Shown here piece by piece: positions 30,865-38,731 of a stretch of 64,000 nt of DNA (the first letter of the stretch is position 1; every line of letters begins with the position of its first letter). The position numbers were made by a program, and so were the translations under genes. The stretch comes from an uncultured Pelagibacteraceae bacterium (GTDB lineage Bacteria; Pseudomonadota; Alphaproteobacteria; Pelagibacterales; Pelagibacteraceae), in the NCBI GenBank assembly GCA_902590535.1, contig CACIXF010000002.1:109474-173473 (forward strand), given 5' to 3'. A model generated the notes under the pieces. The model was not told where the DNA came from. It saw only the letters and a program-made list of their open reading frames with translations, and did no database searches.

Positions 30865-31449
30865 ATGAAAAAAATATTTATAATTTTATTTTTATTAAAC
30901 ATTATATCTTTAAATGCTTTTTCTATTGAACCTGATGTTTTTGTTCAATCTACAGTGAATAGAGCTTCACAAATTCTCTCAAAAGATATCTCCAAAGATG
31001 AAAAAATAAATCAATTAAAATTGATCGCAAAAGATACGGTAGATATAAGAGGTGTAGGGTATTATTCTCTTGGATCAGCCAGAAAAAATTTAGATAATAA
31101 TCAAAAAAAGGAATATTTAATTTTATTTGAAAATTATTTTTTAAAAAGTTTTTCTAGTAGATTATCTGAATATACCAACCCTAAAATTGAAGTTCAGGGA
31201 AAAAATGTTTTAAATGAAAATTATACAATTGTTAATAGTATATTGATAGCAACATCCGAAAGGCCAGAGGTAAAGATTGACTGGAGAGTTTATACAAAAA
31301 ATCCAGATACCCCCCTAATTAGAGATTTAATAATAGAGGGACTTAGTTTGGCCAGAACACAAAAAGAAGAATTTGCATCTATTCTAAATTCAAATGAAGG
31401 GGATATAAATGCTCTGTTCAAAACTCTTAAAGAATTTTCAAAAAAATAA
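30865..31449 (+). CDS. mlaC: MlaC/Ttg2D family phospholipid-binding protein
   Basis: Signal peptide; VDIRGVGYYSLGSARKNLDNNQKKEYLILFENYFLKSFSSRLSEY; follows mlaA. Confidence 0.88.
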   Translation: MKKIFIILFLLNIISLNAFSIEPDVFVQSTVNRASQILSKDISKDEKINQLKLIAKDTVDIRGVGYYSLGSARKNLDNNQKKEYLILFENYFLKSFSSRLSEYTNPKIEVQGKNVLNENYTIVNSILIATSERPEVKIDWRVYTKNPDTPLIRDLIIEGLSLARTQKEEFASILNSNEGDINALFKTLKEFSKK

Positions 31450-31451
31450 CT

Positions 31452-31498
31452 TTTGGTGGGCCCGCCAGGACTCGAACCTGGGACCAATACATTATGAG
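31452..31498 (-). repeat. Left 47-bp direct repeat: 3' half of tRNA(CAU), att-like duplicate
   Basis: TTTGGTGGGCCCGCCAGGACTCGAACCTGGGACCAATACATTATGAG identical to 33063-33109. Confidence 0.9.
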
Positions 31499-31616
31499 AG
31501 TTCTGGGAGAACTTAAATCAGTGTTGCAATAGTTTATTTATTTTAATTTAGAGTTTTTTTGGACTCAATCTCGAACATAATGCGAGTATGAAATTAGATA
31601 AATAAAAGTGTACATT

Positions 31617-32549
31617 TTATCCTTGATGACCTATCCAAAATAGCTCTACGTAATCTTTATCAACAGCAAGACGTAACTTTTCTACTTCTCTGTTTGATAT
31701 ATTTTTTGCATCTAACATTTGTAGAAGTGTTTTGTTTCTTTTAATTAGTTTATTTTTTATTTCATTTTTTTTAATTCTGTTACTCATACTAGAATTTATT
31801 GATTTATTTACATAAACTAAATTCCATAAGTCATCAGAGTACATATATGACCACGGAATAATATGATCTATAGACATCTCTTTTTCTGGGATAGATTTAT
31901 TAGTGATAAAACATATTCTATTAGGATTTTCTATTTCAATTAATGATTGAAATTTTTTAAGTGATTTTCTTTTAATGTCTTTATCTTTATCAACACCTCT
32001 TACTTTTTGAGATATTCGTGGAGAATTATTTAAATCTTCTAGCTTTTGTGACCATCGGTAATTAATTAATTGAAATAGAAGTCTTGAGTGTTCTTTAATC
32101 AAGCCTGGGTATCTTAATACTAGGTGCTGCTCCCCTTTTTTATATTCATAAATGTTATAAGTCTTGTTTTCTAATTTTAAAAACCTCCAAGATACATCAT
32201 ATGTTAAAATCTTACTTATCTTTGCTATATCTATATTTATTTTGTCACTTGCACGTATAAAATTTACAGGCTGTTGCCCATAGACTTTTTTATATTTTTG
32301 AATTTCGTCTTTCACAATCTGGTGAATTGCAGGTCTTTTATTAATATTAGGGCCCTGCTCTAAGTTAAAAAATATAGACTGATTCCAGTAATATTTAAAT
32401 ATTAATTCTGAAAGTTTACCAAAATGAATTTTTCTTTCTGAATTGTAACAGCAATACTCTACTAATGCCCTACACCAACTCATCTTGTAGGTATTCTCCA
32501 TCGGACAATTTGAAATTAATTCTGTTAATTCTTCTATATACTTGTGCAT
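31617..32549 (-). CDS. HNH endonuclease domain protein
   Basis: C-terminal HNH core CFITNKSIPEKEMSIDHIIPWSYMYSDDLWNLVYVNKSINSSMSNRI. Confidence 0.82.
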   Translation of the reverse strand: MHKYIEELTELISNCPMENTYKMSWCRALVEYCCYNSERKIHFGKLSELIFKYYWNQSIFFNLEQGPNINKRPAIHQIVKDEIQKYKKVYGQQPVNFIRASDKINIDIAKISKILTYDVSWRFLKLENKTYNIYEYKKGEQHLVLRYPGLIKEHSRLLFQLINYRWSQKLEDLNNSPRISQKVRGVDKDKDIKRKSLKKFQSLIEIENPNRICFITNKSIPEKEMSIDHIIPWSYMYSDDLWNLVYVNKSINSSMSNRIKKNEIKNKLIKRNKTLLQMLDAKNISNREVEKLRLAVDKDYVELFWIGHQG

Positions 32550-32595
32550 TAATATCTAGCTATTAACCCAGAACCACAATTACTAAAAATTTCCA

Positions 32596-32901
32596 TCAAC
32601 CTCCATCGTGTCCAAAGAATTTTGGCGAGCCTAAATCAGGACCAATATCAAATATAACACCAAAAATAAGCCAAGTTAAAAATAACAGAACCAAAAATCC
32701 ACCAAAAGCATTATTTGGAATAAAAAAAAATGGATCAAACTTTTTAATCTTTTCTTTTAATTGTCTCTCTTTTTCTTTTCTTAATTTGTTGTCGGTATTA
32801 TTTTTTTTTCCAGTAAGGTATGAAGTGGGGATATTTTTAATAAGAATAAGGTATCCATACAATACTCCAACAACTATAAGAATGAACGAAATCCAGACCA
32901 T
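32596..32901 (-). CDS. Small protein with two predicted TM segments, unknown function
   Basis: N-terminal ISFILIVVGVLYGYLILI and C-terminal GGFLVLLFLTWLIFGVIF hydrophobic stretches flanking a Lys-rich segment. Confidence 0.55.
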   Translation of the reverse strand: MVWISFILIVVGVLYGYLILIKNIPTSYLTGKKNNTDNKLRKEKERQLKEKIKKFDPFFFIPNNAFGGFLVLLFLTWLIFGVIFDIGPDLGSPKFFGHDGG

Positions 32902-33062
32902 ATATTATTTAATTATCATTTTAGATTAACAAACCATTTGATTATAGACTAGTACATTTCCAAAAGTGATTGGACTCAATTTGGTATACAATGGAAAAAT
33001 TTTTATAGGTTTTTTCCTAAAATTTTGAGAAACTTAAATTTCTAAACGTTGATTTTGCTTGA

Positions 33063-33109
33063 TTTGGTGGGCCCGCCAGGACTCGAACCTGGGACCAATA
33101 CATTATGAG
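33063..33109 (-). repeat. Right 47-bp direct repeat within intact tRNA(CAU)
   Basis: Identical to 31452-31498. Confidence 0.9.
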
Positions 33110-33141
33110 TGTACTGCTCTAACCAACTGAGCTACAGGCCC
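33065..33141 (-). tRNA. tRNA with CAU anticodon (elongator Met or lysidine-type Ile2; not resolved)
   Basis: GGGCCTGTAGCTCAGTTGGTTAGAGCAGTACACTCATAATGTATTGGTCCCAGGTTCGAGTCCTGGCGGGCCCACCA folds as a cloverleaf; anticodon loop CTCATAA; CCA encoded. Confidence 0.95.
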
Positions 33142-33199
33142 TAAAATATAAATTAGTTATATCATTTTTATTAACTTATCAATTAAAGATGACATTTAA

Positions 33200-33274
33200 T
33201 GGTGGGCCGTGTTGGTTACGCTCCAACTACCCCTGCAATGTCAATGCAGTACTCTACTATTGAGCTAACGGCCC
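33200..33274 (-). tRNA. tRNA-Val(GAC) with atypical D- and T-loops
   Basis: GGGCCGTTAGCTCAATAGTAGAGTACTGCATTGACATTGCAGGGGTAGTTGGAGCGTAACCAACACGGCCCACCA; perfect acceptor, anticodon and T stems; anticodon loop TTGACAT; CCA encoded. Confidence 0.88.
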
Positions 33275-33280
33275 TGATTG

Positions 33281-35104
33281 CTAGCTTTCTAAAAAACTTT
33301 TAAGTTGCTTTGATCTACTAGGATGCTTTAATTTTCTTAGAGCCTTAGCTTCAATTTGTCTAATTCTTTCTCTTGTTACAGAGAATTGCAATCCTACTTC
33401 CTCTAAAGTATGATCTGTATTCATTCCAACACCAAATCTCATTCTTAATACTCTTTCTTCTCTTGGTGTAAGTGTAGATAATATTTTAGTTGTTGCTTCT
33501 CCAAGATTTGATTTTATAGCCTGTTCGAGTGGTGCCAAAGCTTTAGTATCTTCTATAAAGTCACCTAAACTACTATCTTCTTCATCACCAACAGGTTTTT
33601 CAAGTGAAACAGGTTCTTTAGATATTTTTAAAACCTTTCTAACCTTATCCAATGGCATTCTTAATTTTTGCGCCAATTCTTCTGGAGTTGCTTCTCTACC
33701 AAACTCACTTAATATCAATCTTTGAGTTCTAACAATTTTATTTATTGTTTCAATCATATGGACAGGTATACGAATTGTTCTAGCTTGATCAGCTATAGAT
33801 CTAGTTATCGCTTGTCTGATCCACCAGGTTGCATAAGTAGAAAACTTATAACCTCTTCTATACTCAAATTTATCAACTGCTTTCATAAGACCAATATTTC
33901 CCTCTTGAATCAAATCTAAAAACTGCAAACCTCTATTTGTATATTTTTTTGCAATAGAAATAACTAATCTCAAATTAGCTTCTACCATTTCTTTTTTAGC
34001 AATTCTTGATTCTTTTTCTCCTTTTTGAATTCTACTCACTAATGTCTTGAAATCTGTTACAGATATTCCAAGCTTATGACTAGTTTCAACGAGTCTTTCT
34101 CTAATATTTTTAAACTCATTTTTATTTTTATTAAAAAATTCTTTCCATAAAGAGCTTGTGTCTAAAAATTTTTTAAGATTTGGGTTTATTTCATTACCAA
34201 CATAAAATTTGATAAATTCATTTCTTGAAATCTTATAATCCATAGCAAGTCTTAAAAGATTACCTTCTAAAGAAATAATCTTCTTATTTTCTTGATAGTG
34301 TTTTTGAACTAGTTCTTCCAAAACAGATGGTGATAATTGCAGCGATTTAATATTTTCTAATATGTCATTAACTACTTTTTCATATCCTTTTTCTTTTGCA
34401 GATGATAATGTTTGTGAATTTAAAACACAATTTAATTTATCATTTTGATACTTGATTAGTTTATTATATTCTTTTGTTAAAATATTTATAGTTTTTAAAA
34501 CTTTTGGCTTAATTTCATTCTCCATTGCTGCAAGTGTTGGGTTAAAATCATCTTCTTCATCAGTGGCTCCCCCTTCTTTATCGGTCTCTCCAGAATTTTT
34601 TTGTTTAGCACTTGGGCCTGTTGACTCATCCTCCATGTAATTTGTGTCAATATCAATTATCTCTCTGACTAAAATTTCATCCTTTTGTAATTGAGCATTC
34701 CATTCAAAAAACTGTTGAGCAGTAATTGGGCTTTGAGAAAGTGCAATCAGCATCACATCTTTTCCAGCTTCAATTCTTTTAGCTATTGCAATCTCACCTT
34801 CTCTTGAAAGAAGCTCAACCCCACCCATTTCACGAAGATACATTCTTATTGGATCGTCACTTTTTTCAATCGTCTTACCTTCTTCTTTGTTAGAATTCTC
34901 TTTTTTTCTTAAAACTTTGAAATCTGATTTTTTCTCTACTAATGAAATATTTTCATTCAGAATATGAATGAATGCTTGAGATAAATTTTCATCAGATAAA
35001 TTTCTTTTACCAAGAGATTTACTTAACTCCTCATAAGTAATAAAGCCTCTATGGGTTCCTCTACCCATAAGTCTAGCAAATGATTTTGTAATAATTCTTT
35101 CCAC
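33281..35104 (-). CDS. rpoD: RNA polymerase primary sigma factor RpoD (sigma70)
   Basis: [108 protein letters not shown]. Confidence 0.98.
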   Translation of the reverse strand: MERIITKSFARLMGRGTHRGFITYEELSKSLGKRNLSDENLSQAFIHILNENISLVEKKSDFKVLRKKENSNKEEGKTIEKSDDPIRMYLREMGGVELLSREGEIAIAKRIEAGKDVMLIALSQSPITAQQFFEWNAQLQKDEILVREIIDIDTNYMEDESTGPSAKQKNSGETDKEGGATDEEDDFNPTLAAMENEIKPKVLKTINILTKEYNKLIKYQNDKLNCVLNSQTLSSAKEKGYEKVVNDILENIKSLQLSPSVLEELVQKHYQENKKIISLEGNLLRLAMDYKISRNEFIKFYVGNEINPNLKKFLDTSSLWKEFFNKNKNEFKNIRERLVETSHKLGISVTDFKTLVSRIQKGEKESRIAKKEMVEANLRLVISIAKKYTNRGLQFLDLIQEGNIGLMKAVDKFEYRRGYKFSTYATWWIRQAITRSIADQARTIRIPVHMIETINKIVRTQRLILSEFGREATPEELAQKLRMPLDKVRKVLKISKEPVSLEKPVGDEEDSSLGDFIEDTKALAPLEQAIKSNLGEATTKILSTLTPREERVLRMRFGVGMNTDHTLEEVGLQFSVTRERIRQIEAKALRKLKHPSRSKQLKSFLES

Positions 35105-35170
35105 GATAATTTGATTTAGAAGTCTTATATAATGTCAATTATACAAAAATCTATTAATAATTTAGTCAGT

Positions 35171-35941
35171 TTAATTGAGATTCTGCTTTTTTTTGAGCTC
35201 TTTTAACTCATTAAATGTAGACTCGCTCATATCCACAGAAAACTTCGATTCTAATTCCTGGATTCTGAACTCAAGATCATAATTCATCAAATCTCTAGAT
35301 ATATCCTCTAATAATTCGATAATTTTTTGATCATCCTCAGATTGATTTTTTAGAATATGTTTGATTGGAGCAAATTTGTTTATTTTTTCTATTAATTCAA
35401 TATCTAAATTAAGATCTTCAATTGTAATTTGTGAACCAGATTTTAATTTTTCAACAATCATTTCAAATATTTTTTTATTAAACTCAGTAAATAATTTAAT
35501 ATTTTCAATCAGATGAATATTTGCTTGCAACAAATCTAAGTTATTTATCACCAAGTATAATAAAGAAAACTCTTTTAATTCAACTCCAGTCAAAGACTGA
35601 CTTTCTTTAAAATATTTTTTTGTACTCTCTAAAGATTTTATTTTCTTTGAATAAAATCTTTTATTATTTTGATTGGAATGTGGTGTTAACTCAGAAATTT
35701 TTTCTAAAAAATATTCTAAAACATATTTTTTTATGAAATCATCTTTTATTGTATTTGCAATTTCTCTTAGTTTTTTCTCAAAAATAGCCATCGATGATGG
35801 ATTATTTTTAGTTTGTTTTTTGTAATGACTAAAAATAAATTGATGAATTGATAATTTGGTTTGCTTTGTAAAATCTACAAAATCAGCCTTGCCATTTTTA
35901 TTTACATAGCTATCTGGGTCTTCTTTATCTGGAAGAAACAA
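35171..35941 (-). CDS. dnaG: DNA primase, C-terminal part (separated from N-terminal part by a frameshift)
   Basis: FLPDKEDPDSYVNKNGKADFVDF continues the Toprim region; reading frame extends upstream to about 36053 without a stop. Confidence 0.85.
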   Translation of the reverse strand: MFLPDKEDPDSYVNKNGKADFVDFTKQTKLSIHQFIFSHYKKQTKNNPSSMAIFEKKLREIANTIKDDFIKKYVLEYFLEKISELTPHSNQNNKRFYSKKIKSLESTKKYFKESQSLTGVELKEFSLLYLVINNLDLLQANIHLIENIKLFTEFNKKIFEMIVEKLKSGSQITIEDLNLDIELIEKINKFAPIKHILKNQSEDDQKIIELLEDISRDLMNYDLEFRIQELESKFSVDMSESTFNELKELKKKQNLN

Positions 35942-36047
35942 AAATGAAATTTGTTTTTCAGGTTTTAGTTCCTTTATTGAATTTTCAGCAGCTCTAACAG
36001 CAGCTTTATATCCACTTTCGTCACCATCAAAACATATTATTATGTCA

Positions 36048-36947
36048 TCAAAAAAATTGGTTTAAAGTCAAAATTTGCTTGTCGGTTAAAGATGTACCAA
36101 GATTTGCTACCGCATTATCTATTCCATTTTTACTTAGACCTACTACATCCATATATCCCTCAACTAGATAAATGTGATCAACTTTATTAGAAAGTTTTCT
36201 TGCTAAATCTAAATTATATAAATTTGATCCTTTTTTAAAAAAGTTTGTTTCAGGTGAATTTATATATTTAGCTAAGTAATCTAAATTTTCAATTATCCTT
36301 CCACCTAGTGCTATTGGTTGACCTGAAATATTATTGATTGGAAATATTAATCGACCTCTAAATCTTTCGACAAAAATTTTTTTTTTCTCATCTAAATAGA
36401 ATAAACCAGTCTCAACTAAAGTTTGTTCACTATAATCTTGTTTTAATTTTTCAAAAAAATTTGGATTTTTTTCTATGTATCCTATTTTAAATTTTTTTAC
36501 TTCATCTTTGCCTAGTGATCTATTTTTTAAATAATCTCTAGCAATCGAACAATTTTCATTTTTTAAAAGTTCATTGTGATAAAAATCCACATAATTACTA
36601 AAAATAGATTTGTATTCATTCCATTTTTTCTCTCTTTCTTCATCTTGTTTTGAAAACATATATGGCTGCATTCCCGCTAATTGAGCCAAGTATTTAACTG
36701 ACTCTCCAAATTTTAAATTTTGAGTTTTCATTACAAAATCAAAGATATTGCCATGTTCAGAAGTTGCAAAACAATGATAAAATTCTTTTTCATCATTCAC
36801 GGTAAAGGAAGGTGTTTTTTCATTTTTGAATGGTGACAAACCCACAAATTCTTTACCTCTTTTTTTTAATGAAACAGTTTTTGATACTACTGTTGAAACT
36901 TTCAACCTATTTTTAATTTCATCAAGATACTCTTTTGGGTATTTCAT
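36048..36947 (-). CDS. dnaG: DNA primase, N-terminal part (zinc finger, RNA polymerase and part of Toprim)
   Basis: YPKEYLDEIKNRLKVSTVVSKTV, GLSPFKNEKTPSFTV, FRGRLIFPI, YLVEGYMDVVGLSKNGIDNAVANLGTSLT; terminates at T7 tract. Confidence 0.9.
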   Translation of the reverse strand: MKYPKEYLDEIKNRLKVSTVVSKTVSLKKRGKEFVGLSPFKNEKTPSFTVNDEKEFYHCFATSEHGNIFDFVMKTQNLKFGESVKYLAQLAGMQPYMFSKQDEEREKKWNEYKSIFSNYVDFYHNELLKNENCSIARDYLKNRSLGKDEVKKFKIGYIEKNPNFFEKLKQDYSEQTLVETGLFYLDEKKKIFVERFRGRLIFPINNISGQPIALGGRIIENLDYLAKYINSPETNFFKKGSNLYNLDLARKLSNKVDHIYLVEGYMDVVGLSKNGIDNAVANLGTSLTDKQILTLNQFF

Positions 36948-37408
36948 TATTTATTAAATAATTCTTTAATCAATGATCCTGCTTTTGAAAAATCAATTTC
37001 GTCTGCATGAGTTTTTTTGAGTTCACCCATAACTTTTCCCATATCTTTTAATGAATTTGCTCCAATTTTCGAAATAACATCTGCACAAATTTTCTTAGTT
37101 TCTTCTTCGCTAAGCTGTTTGGGTAAAAAACTTGTTAAAATATCATGTTCATTTTGCTCAACCTCTAAAAGATCGGTTCTATTATTTTTTTTATAAATAT
37201 CGATCGATTCGGCTCGTTGTTTAACCATTTTTTTTAAAAGTTTCTTTATGTCCTCATCATCAGTTTCTTTTTTGTTAGGCCCCGATCTGTTAACAATATC
37301 CAAATCCTTAATCGAAGATAATATTAACCTATAGGTTGATATTTTATTTTTATCTTTCGATTTTAAAGCATTTTTATATTCGTTTTCGATGGTCTGTTTT
37401 AATGACAT
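36947..37408 (-). CDS. GatB/YqeY domain protein
   Basis: RLILSSIKDLDIVNR, FLPKQLSEEETKKI, MGKVMGELKKTHADEIDFSKAG. Confidence 0.9.
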   Translation of the reverse strand: MSLKQTIENEYKNALKSKDKNKISTYRLILSSIKDLDIVNRSGPNKKETDDEDIKKLLKKMVKQRAESIDIYKKNNRTDLLEVEQNEHDILTSFLPKQLSEEETKKICADVISKIGANSLKDMGKVMGELKKTHADEIDFSKAGSLIKELFNK

Positions 37409-37534
37409 AATTTTTTAATCTACTTTAAAGAAAAAATTCTTCAAAAGAAAAATTGTTTTTTTACAATTTTATATTACATCTCTGTTGCGATAATAAAGCA
37501 ATTATTGTATTAACCTTTAACTCATGAGTTGTAA

Positions 37535-38731
37535 TTGATCAAAAAAGCAAAAAAAACTAACTCAAAATTTAAATCTCAAATCAATACAGGCGTTTTAGTT
37601 CTTGAAAATAAAAAGATATTTAAAGGAATTGGAATTGGATACCAAGGAGACGCCACAGGCGAAGTTTGCTTTAATACATCCTTAACTGGCTATCAAGAAA
37701 TTATCTCTGATCCTTCATATGCAGGTCAAATTATTAACTTTACCTTTCCCCATATTGGAAATATTGGAACCAATAAAGAAGATCATGAATCTGATAAAAT
37801 ATGGGCAAGAGGAGTGATAATTAATTCTGAAATAACTTCACCCTCAAACTATAGATCACTCCAACATTTAGATACTTGGCTAAAGAAAAATAAAATTGTT
37901 GGAATTACTGGCTTAGATACCAGAAGCCTAACAAATTTTATTAGAGACAAAGGTGCGCCAAAAGGCACCATTAGTTACTCAAAAAAAGGAAACTTTAATA
38001 TTAATAAATTGACCAACTCTACAATAAAATGGAGTGGATTAAAAAATCTTGATCTTGCAGAAGTAGTTTCAACTCAGAAAAATTATATTTGGAAAGGTCT
38101 TAAAACATGGAAAAAAGAAGTTGGATATAAAAAAAATAATAAGAACTCATTTCATGTTGTTGCAATTGATTATGGAATTAAAAAAAACATCTTAAGATAT
38201 TTCTCTGACTTCAACTGTAAAGTTACAGTTGTTTCCTGTAAGACTAGTGCCCACAAAATTTTAGCTTTAAAACCAAATGGAATATTTTTATCAAATGGTC
38301 CTGGTGATCCAGCTGCAACAGGTAAATATGCTATAGAAATTATTAAAGATCTAATTAAAAAAAATTTACCAATATTTGGTATTTGTTTGGGTCATCAAAT
38401 TTTAGCATTAGCATTAGGTGGCAAAACAAAGAAAATGAAACTTGGTCATAGAGGAGCAAATCACCCTGTTAAAAATTTAATTCACGATAATGTTGAGATA
38501 ACGAGTCAAAACCATGGATTTGAAGTCGTTAAAGAAACATTACCAAAGAATATTGAGGTAACACATAAATCTTTATTTGATAATAGTATTGAAGGTATCA
38601 AACTAAAAAATAAACCAGTCTTTTCAGTTCAATATCATCCAGAGTCTAATCCAGGACCTCAAGATAGTGTTTATTTGTTTCAAGAATTTATTAACAACAT
38701 GAAAAAAAATGCCAAAAAGAAAAGATATTAA
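37535..38731 (+). CDS. carA: Carbamoyl-phosphate synthase small subunit (TTG start as given)
   Basis: [67 protein letters not shown]. Confidence 0.96.
   Translation: MIKKAKKTNSKFKSQINTGVLVLENKKIFKGIGIGYQGDATGEVCFNTSLTGYQEIISDPSYAGQIINFTFPHIGNIGTNKEDHESDKIWARGVIINSEITSPSNYRSLQHLDTWLKKNKIVGITGLDTRSLTNFIRDKGAPKGTISYSKKGNFNINKLTNSTIKWSGLKNLDLAEVVSTQKNYIWKGLKTWKKEVGYKKNNKNSFHVVAIDYGIKKNILRYFSDFNCKVTVVSCKTSAHKILALKPNGIFLSNGPGDPAATGKYAIEIIKDLIKKNLPIFGICLGHQILALALGGKTKKMKLGHRGANHPVKNLIHDNVEITSQNHGFEVVKETLPKNIEVTHKSLFDNSIEGIKLKNKPVFSVQYHPESNPGPQDSVYLFQEFINNMKKNAKKKRY

Larger units (their letters stand above)
31452..33109. mobile_element. Candidate tRNA-integrated mini genomic island (HNH nuclease + small membrane protein, no integrase)
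   Basis: Perfect 47-bp direct repeats overlapping the tRNA 3' end flank non-core genes in an otherwise core region. Confidence 0.65.

Noticed and set aside
31290-31487. 65-aa minus-strand ORF across mlaC 3' end and the tRNA fragment
   Set aside because: Composed of antisense mlaC and translated tRNA duplicate; not a credible protein.
31454-31498. Second tRNA gene at the left repeat
   Set aside because: Only the 3' half is present; no acceptor 5' strand, D-arm or 5' anticodon stem upstream, so it is a fragment.
31559-32980. 11-bp repeat TTGGACTCAAT at 31559-31569 and 32970-32980 inside the mini-island, as possible inner att sites
   Set aside because: An 11-mer match over about 1.4 kb of AT-rich DNA is close to chance; no further flanking identity.
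32990-33060. Intrinsic terminator for the tRNA(CAU) (AGAAATTTAAGTTTCT on minus strand)
   Set aside because: AT-only weak stem in very AT-rich DNA; cannot be distinguished from background without folding statistics.
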